DNA of 64,000 bases, from the NCBI RefSeq assembly GCF_003596335.1, contig NZ_QZCH01000007.1, positions 1-64,000 on the forward strand, in the 5' to 3' direction. The notes below the pieces were generated by a model. That model made no database searches. It saw only the letters and a list, made by a program, of their open reading frames with translations, and was not told where the DNA came from. Made by a program: the position numbers and the translations under genes. Below are positions 45,790-54,506 of this stretch, piece after piece (within the stretch, counting starts at the first letter, position 1; every line of letters starts with the position of its first letter). This DNA comes from Motilimonas pumila. Lineage in GTDB: Bacteria; Pseudomonadota; Gammaproteobacteria; Enterobacterales; CBDFNC01.

Positions 45790-47010
45790 TTATTGGCTGG
45801 TTGATTCAGTGAAGCTGTTGGCCCAGCTAAGCGCTTCTAAATAACACTTAGACATTTTCTCTGTGGTTAATCCGAGTGCTGCGGCAATCTCGGATATATC
45901 CTGCCATTGTCCTTTTTCAAAATAACCAATGGCCGCAATATACTGGGCCAGCGGACCTTGTTGTTGCAACAGCGCAGCTACTATTTCATCATCAATGGGA
46001 ATATTCTCTAGTAAACTTTCCAAAGGTTGGTCAAGGAGGCTATCAAGCAATGAGAATAATCCTGCAAGAAAAGCGTTAGACGGTAATATATTGGTTTTAT
46101 GCAGCGCCGCCAGGTTTTCGCAGAACCTGCCACGGGCCACTGACATTAAATAAAGCTCTGAAGGTTTATCTAAGTCAGTTTGTGTGGTAGCAATTAGCGA
46201 TACAAACTTCTTTAGCTGCTCTTCGCCAAGATACACGGCCGCTTGGCGAAATGAAGTAATGGATTTGGCGTTCGATTTAACCAGTTTATTAACAAACATG
46301 AGCAGTTTGTAAGATAAGCTGACATCGCGAGAGAAAATATTATCAATCCGACTAAAGTTGAGTTCAGCTTTGTTTACTTCTGCGAGTAGCTCCATAATAT
46401 TAATCTGGCTGTGAGATAACTCTTTTTGTTGCAACATTTCTGGTTTGCTAAAAAAGTACCCTTGGTAAAAATCAAAGCCTAACGCTTTGGCTTGTTGAAA
46501 CTCTTCATGAGTTTCGACTTTTTCTGCCAGGTATTTCATTTTGTGTGGGCGGCAACGATCCATGACTGCTTTAATGCTCGCCATGCTGCTTAATCTTAGG
46601 TCAAACTTAATCAGCTTGATGTAGGGGAAAAAGCGCTCCCAAGCATCGTTATATTCAAAATCGTCTAAAGCCAATTTATAACCTCTTTGGGCTAACATTT
46701 TGACTTGTGCTAATAATTCATCGCTGGGCTTTATATCTTCTAACAGCTCAATAACCACGTGCTCTTTGGGTAACAATAGCGGCAGGCTCTGCAAAATAGC
46801 CGTTTCAGTGAAGTTAATGAAGCACACTTTATCATTGGCTATTTTATTGAGGCCGAGATTTAAAAAGGTGTCTGATACAAGCTTTTTTGTGGCGTATTCT
46901 GAATCGATTTGTGGGAACACATTTTCAGCACTGTCACGAAACAATAGCTCGTAAGCAACGAGGTTTTGGTGTTGATTCAAGATAGGCTGACGAGCAACAA
47001 ATGAATACAT
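45790..47010 (-). CDS. EAL-HDOD signalling protein (CdgJ/YuxH type)
   Basis: The product is 406 residues. The EAL domain spans about 1-200 and the HDOD domain about 200-390. The EAL box reads VAYELLFRD, the metal pair is in LALDDFEYND (DDFG changed to DDFE), IKFDLR supplies the usual Lys, and FYQGYFFSKP ends the domain. This is the form seen in CdgJ of Vibrio, so phosphodiesterase activity on cyclic di-GMP is possible but not certain. HDOD (LMFVNKLVKSNAKSITSFRQ, then AAVYLGEEQLKKFVSLI) often mediates protein contacts. A role in motility control is likely by family. Confidence 0.88.
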   Translation of the reverse strand: MYSFVARQPILNQHQNLVAYELLFRDSAENVFPQIDSEYATKKLVSDTFLNLGLNKIANDKVCFINFTETAILQSLPLLLPKEHVVIELLEDIKPSDELLAQVKMLAQRGYKLALDDFEYNDAWERFFPYIKLIKFDLRLSSMASIKAVMDRCRPHKMKYLAEKVETHEEFQQAKALGFDFYQGYFFSKPEMLQQKELSHSQINIMELLAEVNKAELNFSRIDNIFSRDVSLSYKLLMFVNKLVKSNAKSITSFRQAAVYLGEEQLKKFVSLIATTQTDLDKPSELYLMSVARGRFCENLAALHKTNILPSNAFLAGLFSLLDSLLDQPLESLLENIPIDDEIVAALLQQQGPLAQYIAAIGYFEKGQWQDISEIAAALGLTTEKMSKCYLEALSWANSFTESTSQ

Positions 47011-47200
47011 AAAAACTGATTATTTACCGATGTTAATGTTGAGTATATTGGAAAAAGCTTAGCTTTGCTTAACGCCATTGAACGTTAGAGGGAAGAGCTC
47101 ACTTAGACCCTGCGTTCAATCATGATTGTCAGAAGGTTAATATAATATAGGCTGGAAAACACGGATCTTGCTCTGATTTTTTTGATGATTTTCGGTATTT

Positions 47201-47239
47201 TATGCTGCGGATGTGCGTCTGAATAGTATCCGCAGCATA
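47201..47239. terminator. Hairpin downstream of the DUF3379 gene
   Basis: TATGCTGCGGAT (47201-47212) and ATCCGCAGCATA (47228-47239) form a perfect 12-bp stem eight bases past the stop. The T-rich flank is on the plus strand side only, so it may protect the 3' end rather than terminate. Confidence 0.5.
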
Positions 47240-47246
47240 TTTTATA

Positions 47247-47957
47247 TTAAATTGACCAATCAATGCGTTGTGACAGTTTTTGTTCCAGTTTTTCCATCGG
47301 CTCATCTTTATGAGCAACCAGCACTAGATTAGCGTGTTTGACGGGGGTAACCATGGCTTGCATATCCCCTTGGGTCAACATAGGTTGCGTGGCCATCTTT
47401 GTCGATTTAGGCACCACAAATACGGTTACTTTGTCATGCTCACCTTGCAAAATCATATGAAAAGCGGCTGCGCCACCGAATGAGCAATGATTCACGTAAT
47501 AAACGTGGCCCAGGGTTTGCTCTACTTGACCACCGTATTTGGCAAGCTTGGCATTGACCGTGTGTAGGTCAGCGGCCTCATCGATATGTTGGGTGAATAT
47601 CAGCTCATTTTTAACGTGCTCAATAGCCACTTCACCTATGCTCGGATTTTGCTCAAAGTTAATCAGATTAAGACTCAGGCCAATGAAAAAGGCCACGCTC
47701 GCGGCTATTGCCAGGTGCCAGCGACTGTGCTTTTGATTGTCTTGGTATTGCTCGAATGTTTGATTGAGTAATATTTTATCTGCTAAACCTTCAGGCACCT
47801 CAATGTCTTTAAGGCCTGCTTCTAAGGCGTCATCAAAAGCTTTCATTTCATCTAGAAACTTTTGGTTCTGCTCACTTTCTTGAGCTGAAGCTAAAAATTC
47901 CGGAGATTGATTATTGGGATCTGCATAAGCGTTGCGACGAAATTCTAACTCATCCAT
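47247..47957 (-). CDS. DUF3379 family membrane protein (candidate anti-sigma factor)
   Basis: The product is 236 residues. The start MDELEFRRNAYADPNNQSPEF and one membrane segment (HLAIAASVAFFIGLSLNL, about residues 83-100) match the DUF3379 pattern. The periplasmic part includes GQVEQTLGHVYYVNHCSFGG and a single cysteine. The cytoplasmic N-terminus, one membrane span and 8-base overlap with the ECF sigma gene are typical of an anti-sigma factor. That role is inference. Confidence 0.8.
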   Translation of the reverse strand: MDELEFRRNAYADPNNQSPEFLASAQESEQNQKFLDEMKAFDDALEAGLKDIEVPEGLADKILLNQTFEQYQDNQKHSRWHLAIAASVAFFIGLSLNLINFEQNPSIGEVAIEHVKNELIFTQHIDEAADLHTVNAKLAKYGGQVEQTLGHVYYVNHCSFGGAAAFHMILQGEHDKVTVFVVPKSTKMATQPMLTQGDMQAMVTPVKHANLVLVAHKDEPMEKLEQKLSQRIDWSI

Positions 47958-48519
47958 TACTTTGCCCCTTTATCGTGTTTTGTTGCTCTAGTGCTTCTTT
48001 TAGCTGGTTTTTAGCTCTAAACAAGCGTGTCATGACCGTATTTTTGTTAAGTTTCAGCTGCTGAGCAATTTCTTCTCCGCTCAGCCCTCCCACCATTTGC
48101 AATAGCAAAGGCTCTTTGTATTCTGGACTCAACTTTTCAATTTGCCGGTGCAGCCATTCACTCTCGATTACCTGTTCACTGCTACTTGATACGTCATCAG
48201 CGACCGTATCGGTTTCAATATCAACAATATCAAAACGTTTTCTTTCAAACCTGCGTGCATTTTCGCGCCGTAAGATGGTGATAAGCCATGCTTTGGCGGC
48301 TTTTTCATCTTGCAAGCTATCAAGAGCACGCCAAGCACGTAAAAATGTGTCTTGCACGATATCTTCTGCGATGTGCTTGTCGCGGCATAACCAGTATGCG
48401 TAGCGATATATATCACCATGATAAGCTTGCACTAAGGCTTCATAGCGTTTTTGTTTATTAGCCATATCTTGTATGACCGGAGGGGGGGCATTTTTCTTTC
48501 CAAGAAATTTTTTTATCAT
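47950..48519 (-). CDS. ECF-type sigma-70 family RNA polymerase sigma factor
   Basis: The product is 189 residues from ATG 48519, preceded by AAGGAG; a 12-codon longer frame lacks this. Region 2 reads YRYAYWLCRDKHIAEDIVQD with TFLRAWRALDS. Region 4 reads LSPEYKEPLLLQMVGGLSGE plus EIAQQLKLNKNTVMTRLFRA. It lies 57 bases downstream of BatD and overlaps its partner membrane protein gene. The signal it responds to is unknown. Confidence 0.9.
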   Translation of the reverse strand: MIKKFLGKKNAPPPVIQDMANKQKRYEALVQAYHGDIYRYAYWLCRDKHIAEDIVQDTFLRAWRALDSLQDEKAAKAWLITILRRENARRFERKRFDIVDIETDTVADDVSSSSEQVIESEWLHRQIEKLSPEYKEPLLLQMVGGLSGEEIAQQLKLNKNTVMTRLFRAKNQLKEALEQQNTIKGQSNG

Positions 48520-48576
48520 GCAGCATCTCCTTTTCCTGATGCCATAGGCTGGCATCAGGGCATGCTTGTAATTATG

Positions 48577-50166
48577 CTAGCTTGGATTAAGTGGCGCGAT
48601 TGTCTCAGACTCTGTTGCCGTTTTAGACACAGTATTGATGCTTCGTGCTAATTCGTCACCTTGCCAAGGCGCATTTTGTGCGATGGCCGCTTCTAATTGT
48701 TTCAGTGCCTGAGCCAATTCATGATGAATGCCTAGGGGAGAGCGATCATGTGGCCATTGATCTTGTTTAAATACTAACCATGCTTGCCACGCTTGGCTTT
48801 TGTCATTCTGTTCGCAGGCCGCTAACAGCTTTTGCTTAGGCAAGTTATTGGCAGTTGCAGTGCGAGGAGTCGTTGCAACAGCAAGGCGCGGTCGATTAAA
48901 ATAAAAAATCAAGGTGACTAGCCAGCCCAAACCGAGTAGCGCGCTTAACCAAGGCCAAAAACCGGCATCGCGCTCTACGATTGTCGTAGGACCATGACTC
49001 TCAATAATGGCTTGTTCAGGCTCTTGCGCCGCCGCGATTACAGTGACCGTTTGTGCGGGCACAATGGCGTATTCTATTTTATCGGTTGCGCTGTTCCACC
49101 AAGGAATTTTTACTTCTGGTAACACCAACTCACCGGCTTGCTCGGCAATAATAGCATGGCTACTGATACGCTGTGCGTACGCTTGACCTTGATGGGTAAA
49201 TTGGCTTAATTCGTCTTTATCAGGGTAGATCCGGACGCCGTCTGGGTATTGAAAGTTGAATTCAGGTAACGCGGCCTGAGGTGTGTCTGCCGCAATCAAA
49301 GTGAAGGTGCGTGTGACGGGCTGACCGACAACCAGACTTTGCGCTTTATTTTGTAACTCAGCATTGAGCATGACTTGTGGGCTGACTAACCATTGGCCGG
49401 CAAAGCCTGCCGGTTTGGCTTTGACTTCCAAGGTCAACGCTTGACTGGCTTCGTTGATATTGGAGCGGATCATACGGTTGTAGCCTTGATTATTGACGCG
49501 CTTATAACCATCACCAGTTAATTGTGCCGGCGCAATATCAAACTGGCCCGATTGGCTGGGGTTAATGGCAAAGCGACGCGTAATCTTGTGATACTTTAAG
49601 CCATCTTTAATGGCTATTTCTTTTTGATCTTGGCCAATTTGAGATATGTCTGCCCCGGTTAACTTAGGGGCATTCAAATTGGCATTCTCCAGATTTACAG
49701 CGGTATATACTTGCACCGTATAAATCACTTGCTGACCTGGGTATACACTGGTTTTATCAAGCTCTGCGGTAATGAATACGTCTTTTGGTTCATCTGCTTG
49801 CTCGCCTTGAGAAACGACTTTCACCGCGATAGGGCGGGTCAATTGCCCTGCGACGTTTAACGCGGGGATCTGAGTCATGCCTTCGGTTTTAGCCGATAGA
49901 GAGACTCTCCAACGTGTGACGCTGGTAAACTTACCGTTTATCATCGATTTTTGGCGGCTAACGGAAGGCCTGAACACGTCAAAGTTTTGCTCTAGCGGAC
50001 GGGTGTCTAAAGCGTCGGGGTCGGCGCTCTCGTCCACTTCTATTTCAAGGGTAAATATTTCTCCTTGATACACAGGGTTTTGACTGATGCTGGCGCTAAT
50101 AGCAGCAAAAGCGGAATGCGGCGCCCACATTAGTATCAGGGTCAGATAAAACCATAATCTACTCAC
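48577..50166 (-). CDS. batD: BatD-like protein (oxygen tolerance family)
   Basis: The product is 529 residues. A signal peptide (LTLILMWAPHSAFAA) is followed by Ig-like beta domains: ISQNPVYQGEIFTLEIEVDE, then LDKTSVYPGQQVIYTVQVYT and TRTFTLIAADTPQ. One membrane span lies near residue 410 (WPWLSALLGLGWLVTLIFYF), followed by a cytoplasmic tail. BatD proteins are thought to present or scaffold envelope proteins alongside the BatA/BatB vWA proteins. It overlaps the upstream gene by four bases. Confidence 0.87.
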   Translation of the reverse strand: MSRLWFYLTLILMWAPHSAFAAISASISQNPVYQGEIFTLEIEVDESADPDALDTRPLEQNFDVFRPSVSRQKSMINGKFTSVTRWRVSLSAKTEGMTQIPALNVAGQLTRPIAVKVVSQGEQADEPKDVFITAELDKTSVYPGQQVIYTVQVYTAVNLENANLNAPKLTGADISQIGQDQKEIAIKDGLKYHKITRRFAINPSQSGQFDIAPAQLTGDGYKRVNNQGYNRMIRSNINEASQALTLEVKAKPAGFAGQWLVSPQVMLNAELQNKAQSLVVGQPVTRTFTLIAADTPQAALPEFNFQYPDGVRIYPDKDELSQFTHQGQAYAQRISSHAIIAEQAGELVLPEVKIPWWNSATDKIEYAIVPAQTVTVIAAAQEPEQAIIESHGPTTIVERDAGFWPWLSALLGLGWLVTLIFYFNRPRLAVATTPRTATANNLPKQKLLAACEQNDKSQAWQAWLVFKQDQWPHDRSPLGIHHELAQALKQLEAAIAQNAPWQGDELARSINTVSKTATESETIAPLNPS

Positions 50167-52109
50167 CAGGTTTCTCCTTCTTCGGTAAATTTATCGCGCT
50201 TTTGGTATTCCAAGCGCATTTTATTGCGTAGCAAGATAGATGGATCATCCGCCATCTGTTGTAACCATGCTGGTAAAGGCTCTGTGGGTTCAGCTGCGGC
50301 TTCATCGTTGTTTTCAACACCCTGCGCAATAGATGGTTGTGCATCTGCTGGCGCAGGCTCTGGGCTAGGTTCAGGGGAAGCGACGGCTGATGCTTGCTGA
50401 TCTTCACCTTGCGGTGAGACCTCTGGTTGCGTTTGTGCTTGTTGACTCTCTTCACTTTGGGATTGTGGGTCTTGAGCATCTTGATTTTGTGAGTCTGGCG
50501 CGTCTTGGTTTTGTTGCTCATCTTGATTCTGTGAATCTTGTGCGTCTTGGTTTTGTTGCTCATCTTGATTCTGTGAATCTTGCGCGTCTTGGTTTTGTTG
50601 CTCGTCTTGACTTTGTGAGTCTTGCGCGTCTTGGTTTGGTTGCTCATCTTGATTCTGTGAATCTTGCGCGTCTTGGTTTGCTTGCTCGTCTTGACTTTGT
50701 GAGTCTTGAGAATCTTGACTTTCTTGCTCATCCTGGCTCTGTGAGTCCTGTTGTTCTTGCTGCTCCTGTTGTGCTAGCCAGTCTTTTAAGCGGGTCAAGT
50801 TTTGCTGAGCACTGACATGGCCTGGTTCACGCTGCAGTGCGGTTTCATAACTTTTTAGGGCGGCGTCATAATCTTCTAATTTAACTTGAGTATTACCGAG
50901 GTTATACCATGCATTGGCGCTATCAAGTTTGGAAAATTGCGCTTTCGCTTCGTCGTATTGTTCGGCTTTAAAGTAAGCGGCGCCTTTAGCGAGAGGCTCT
51001 TGATACAGCTGCGCTGCAGTTTCATAGTCTTGTTGTTGAAACGCCTGATACGCATTTTGTTGCGTATTTTGCCAGATGCTTTGGCTTTGGCTGTAGCCGG
51101 GCTTAGGTAGAAAGCAGGCCGCAATCAAGGCGACGCTAAATAAATGGCCACGCCTAAAACCGAACAATACAAATGGCGCCAATAAAAACATCAACCAATA
51201 GCCATCATCAATGGCTTGTAAGCTTTGCTGCTCGCTCTTTTCAGCTGCGTCTTTGGCCACGTTAAAAGCAAACTGATTGAGTGCAGAAATGTCTTTGTCT
51301 GAGCTTGAGAGCGTCACTAATGTGCCACCTGTTTGTCTTGCTAACTGTCTTAACGGCGCCAGCTTTAGTTGCGGGATCACAATATTGCCGGCGTTATCCT
51401 TAAGTAAATCTCCATTGGGTTGTGTTATGGGCGCCCCTTTTTTACTGCCCGCAGCTAAAAACGAAAGCCGCCATGAGCTTTGACCGACAATGTCAGCCAT
51501 TTGCTGGCTATGAGCGCGGCTAATGCCATCGGTAATAAAGATAATGTCACCGTCTTGATACCCTGCATTTTGCAATAGGGCGATGGCGCGATGTAAACCC
51601 GCAACAGGATTTGAACCCGGTTTAGGCATGATGTCTGGGCTTAAATTAGGCAATAAATTTAAGATGGTTGCATTATCTTGCGTCAACGGTGAAATGGTAA
51701 AGGCGTCACCTGCATATGCGATTAAGCCTTGCTCTCCCTCGGTTTGCTGGCCAATTAAATCCAGCGCTTTATATTTTGCTTGGGTTAGGCGGTTAGGCGT
51801 TAAGTCTGTGGCGTACATACTCATGCTCATGTCCATCACTATCACTCTGGCTTGTTTGAGTTGCACAATGGGCACTTCTACTTGTCGAAAGCTTGGCCCA
51901 GCAAGGGCAATACTGGCTACTATGCCCAAGTACAACACCCACCAGTGCAGTTGGTTATGGCCACGTTGTCCTTGGATTAACCGTGTGGCAAGGTGCGGCG
52001 CGATCAGGTGTTTTAAGCTGGCTTGTCCTTGATGGCGCTTTAGCCAGATAAACAATGCCATCACGACAGGGATTAATAATAAAAAAAGCGGGCGTAAAAA
52101 TTCAAACAT
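50163..52109 (-). CDS. BatB/BatC fusion: vWA domain with TPR and repeat-rich linker
   Basis: The product is 648 residues. Membrane segments lie at residues 7-23 and 53-72. A vWA domain contains the MIDAS motif MDMSMSMYATDLTPNRLTQA, FITDGISRAHSQQM and VTLSSSDKD. Another span lies near 304-330. A TPR region follows (WQNTQQNAYQAFQQQDYETA, SANAWYNLGNTQVKLEDYDA). A long Gln/Asp/Ser/Glu linker made of 14-residue repeats is next, then a C-terminal PLPAWLQQMADDPSILLRNK. Many genomes have separate batB and batC genes. It is part of the MoxR-Bat operon. Confidence 0.9.
   Translation of the reverse strand: MFEFLRPLFLLLIPVVMALFIWLKRHQGQASLKHLIAPHLATRLIQGQRGHNQLHWWVLYLGIVASIALAGPSFRQVEVPIVQLKQARVIVMDMSMSMYATDLTPNRLTQAKYKALDLIGQQTEGEQGLIAYAGDAFTISPLTQDNATILNLLPNLSPDIMPKPGSNPVAGLHRAIALLQNAGYQDGDIIFITDGISRAHSQQMADIVGQSSWRLSFLAAGSKKGAPITQPNGDLLKDNAGNIVIPQLKLAPLRQLARQTGGTLVTLSSSDKDISALNQFAFNVAKDAAEKSEQQSLQAIDDGYWLMFLLAPFVLFGFRRGHLFSVALIAACFLPKPGYSQSQSIWQNTQQNAYQAFQQQDYETAAQLYQEPLAKGAAYFKAEQYDEAKAQFSKLDSANAWYNLGNTQVKLEDYDAALKSYETALQREPGHVSAQQNLTRLKDWLAQQEQQEQQDSQSQDEQESQDSQDSQSQDEQANQDAQDSQNQDEQPNQDAQDSQSQDEQQNQDAQDSQNQDEQQNQDAQDSQNQDEQQNQDAPDSQNQDAQDPQSQSEESQQAQTQPEVSPQGEDQQASAVASPEPSPEPAPADAQPSIAQGVENNDEAAAEPTEPLPAWLQQMADDPSILLRNKMRLEYQKRDKFTEEGETW
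50489..50740 (-). repeat. 42-nt tandem repeats in the BatB/BatC gene
   Basis: Five near-identical 42-nt units start at 50489, 50531, 50573, 50615 and 50657, with a degraded sixth at 50699. Each encodes the 14-residue unit QNQDEQQNQDAQDS or a close variant. The period is a multiple of three, so copy number can change without breaking the frame. Confidence 0.9.
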
Positions 52110-52112
52110 GCC

Positions 52113-53078
52113 TTAAGACTCCCGGCGCACTAGCGTAGCGCAGCCAAATAAAGCAACAGCAAAGGCGAGTGGCCAATAAAATAGGTTCTTTTCTGGGCGA
52201 TAGCTGCGAGCTTCAGAAGCGACCGGTTCGAGTTTATCCAGCTCTTGATAAATAGCGGATAAGTCATCGGGATCACGTGCTCTAAAATACTGCCCGCCCG
52301 TCATACTGGCAATCTTAGATAAGCTTTCTTCATCCAAATCGGCGCTGGGGTTAACCTTGACGCTGCCAAATAAACTGCGTTGTAACATTTCGTCAGCACC
52401 GAGTCCTATGGTGTAAATTTTTACCCCTTGTTCTTTCGCGTATTCTGCAGCTTTTATGGGGTCGACCGTACCCGAAGTATTTTGGCCGTCGGTCAGCAAA
52501 ATTAGCACTTTTTGTTCGTTGTCTGCTTCGATAAAGCGTTTTACCGCTAGGCCAATACCTTCACCAATGGCGGTGAGCTCGCCGACTAAACCGATTTCAG
52601 TTTCTTGCACCAGTTGTAATACGGTATTGAGATCATAAGTGAGTGGCGCTTGCAAATAAGCATGGTCGGCAAACAATATCAAACCTAGGCGGTCCCCTTC
52701 GCGGCGACTGACAAAGTCCGCCAGTACTTTTTTACTGACGCTGAGGCGATCCGTGGTACGCATGGTTAATTGCATATCTTCAATTTCCATACTGCCAGAC
52801 AGATCCAATGCCAACATAACGTCTCTGTGCTGCTGCGGCACTCGCACTGGTTCGCCAATCCAAGTTGGTCGCATCATGGCTATCACTAAGGCCAGCCAGC
52901 CCAGTAAAAAGAGCAGGGCGGGCCAACGGCGCGTGGGTACTGTGTTGTGCTGTGTAGGCGTGTTTGGTGCTTGCGGCAGCCACAAGGTAACCTGCTGGCT
53001 TGTTTTAGCGGGTAAGCGCCAAAGCAGTAACGGCAATAACGCGAGCAATCCGAGCCAAGGATAGTAAAACTCAAACAT
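52113..53078 (-). CDS. batA: BatA-like vWA-domain membrane protein
   Basis: The product is 321 residues. Two N-terminal spans surround a short loop. The vWA domain starts at VMLALDLSGSMEIEDMQL with an intact DxSxS MIDAS, then TYDLNTVLQLVQETEIG (with the threonine of the MIDAS) and LLTDGQNTSGTVDP. A C-terminal span is LFYWPLAFAVALFGCATLV. It likely binds a metal-dependent partner in the periplasm or at the membrane, with MoxR as chaperone. It overlaps the DUF4381 gene by eight bases. Confidence 0.9.
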   Translation of the reverse strand: MFEFYYPWLGLLALLPLLLWRLPAKTSQQVTLWLPQAPNTPTQHNTVPTRRWPALLFLLGWLALVIAMMRPTWIGEPVRVPQQHRDVMLALDLSGSMEIEDMQLTMRTTDRLSVSKKVLADFVSRREGDRLGLILFADHAYLQAPLTYDLNTVLQLVQETEIGLVGELTAIGEGIGLAVKRFIEADNEQKVLILLTDGQNTSGTVDPIKAAEYAKEQGVKIYTIGLGADEMLQRSLFGSVKVNPSADLDEESLSKIASMTGGQYFRARDPDDLSAIYQELDKLEPVASEARSYRPEKNLFYWPLAFAVALFGCATLVRRES

Positions 53079-53577
53079 TTGTTTGCTCCTGGTTCGGTAG
53101 ATTTGTAAGTCGTGAAACCTTTACAGGAATCGCCGACTTAATCCAACGTTTTGCCAATGCAATATCTTGGTCATCGGCAACTTGCGAAGTTTGATAAATG
53201 CCTTGTAACCAAAGGTGCTTAACGGCATTGAAATCGGCTTTTTGTTGACTTGATTGAGATAAAAACTCAAACCAAGCGTCGCCGCTGAGTGCGGCGACTT
53301 GAGTGCGGCCATAGGCGCTGATGGCAATGCGTTTAAGCAACTCACTCACTGCTAATAAAGTGGGGGATGTTTGACTTAACGCGTCTAACTGCACTAACGC
53401 GGCGCGTCGTAATTTGCGGCGGTGCCAGTATCGCCATAATTGCCAACCAACTAAAGCCAGTAATGCTAACACTGTGAACGCGGCCAGCCCCGCAGCTAAA
53501 GACGGAGGCCAAGGTGACGCTGGCACTGGCATGACAATATCGAGAAGCTCTAAGGGAGCAGGTTGAGGCAGGGACAT
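53071..53577 (-). CDS. DUF4381 domain-containing membrane protein
   Basis: The product is 168 residues. The N-terminal PLELLDIVMPVPASPWPPSL and one membrane span (AAFTVLALLALVGWQLW) are followed by LRRAALVQLDALSQTSPTLL, SELLKRIAISAYGR and the Trp-Phe in GDAWFEFLSQ, the DUF4381 pattern. It accompanies MoxR and Bat genes in many proteobacteria. The function is not established. Confidence 0.88.
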   Translation of the reverse strand: MSLPQPAPLELLDIVMPVPASPWPPSLAAGLAAFTVLALLALVGWQLWRYWHRRKLRRAALVQLDALSQTSPTLLAVSELLKRIAISAYGRTQVAALSGDAWFEFLSQSSQQKADFNAVKHLWLQGIYQTSQVADDQDIALAKRWIKSAIPVKVSRLTNLPNQEQTNV

Positions 53578-53579
53578 AA

Positions 53580-54506
53580 TTACATTTGTTCCAACAAAGG
53601 CAAACCCGCGCTGATGGTATGGTGGCTAATGGCGCGGCGTTTGAGGCGGTGACTTAATTGATCACGTTTAGCCTGGGCAGCGTCAGCATAAGTTTGACGC
53701 TGCTGCGAGAGGTTGAGCAAGCTTTCACCAAAGAAGGAGCGAATTTTCAATTGGCCTTTGGCACTTTTTGGTAAGCTTATTTCAAGGGGATCTTCAATTT
53801 GCCATGCGCTCACTTGATTATGACGCTGCATCAGGGCTAATTGTTTTTCGCCTTGCTCGGTCAAACTGGCAAAATCACTGATAAGATGAATTTGAGAGCC
53901 GGTATGAGCTAGACGGCGCAAGCGGGTCAGTTCAGCAGTAAATTGTTCGTGGCTGTGAGCAACTAGCTTTGTGTCTTCTTGCTGGAAAATGCTTGGCTGT
54001 TGTTGTTGCAAGCTACACAGTCCATGAAGCAGTTGCAAAACGCCAGTGGTGCGAGCCTTGGGCTTTAATTCCAGGTGCTCAGCTTGATTAAACAATACCG
54101 CGCCAACACGGTCGTTACGTTGTTTGGCTTGCCAAGCGAGTAATGCGGCTAAGTGCGCCGCTTGTACTGATTTGTACAACAAGGTTGAACCAAAAGTCAT
54201 GCTGTCAGACAAGTCGACTAAAATAAACACCGGACGTTCTTTTTCTTCTTTGAACACTTTGGTGTGGGTTGAGCCTGTGCGAGCGGTTACCCGCCAGTCA
54301 ATTGAGCGAACGTCATCGCCCGGTTGATAGTGGCGCACTTCATCAAACTCCATGCCTCGACCTTTAATTAATGACCGATATGGCCCTGCCAGGGTGCGAC
54401 CCCCCATACCTTGACTGGCTTTAGCAGGTTTGTTTTTTTGATACGACAACAGCTCTTTTAACGACACAGCGATGCCATTGCTGTGTGGCAAAGCGGGGTG
54501 GATCAT
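53580..54506 (-). CDS. DUF58 domain-containing protein
   Basis: The product is 308 residues. The hallmark region GRGMEFDEVRHYQPGDDVRSID with WRVTARTG is followed by VFILVDLSDSMTFGS, a vWA-like strand with DxSxS. DUF58 proteins sit with MoxR ATPases and are thought to be MoxR-assisted assembly targets. It overlaps moxR by four bases. Confidence 0.92.
   Translation of the reverse strand: MIHPALPHSNGIAVSLKELLSYQKNKPAKASQGMGGRTLAGPYRSLIKGRGMEFDEVRHYQPGDDVRSIDWRVTARTGSTHTKVFKEEKERPVFILVDLSDSMTFGSTLLYKSVQAAHLAALLAWQAKQRNDRVGAVLFNQAEHLELKPKARTTGVLQLLHGLCSLQQQQPSIFQQEDTKLVAHSHEQFTAELTRLRRLAHTGSQIHLISDFASLTEQGEKQLALMQRHNQVSAWQIEDPLEISLPKSAKGQLKIRSFFGESLLNLSQQRQTYADAAQAKRDQLSHRLKRRAISHHTISAGLPLLEQM

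Noticed and set aside
50489-50740. Regular repeats that could suggest a CRISPR array
   Set aside because: Units are contiguous without spacers, have a period divisible by three and code in frame within a BatB/BatC gene.
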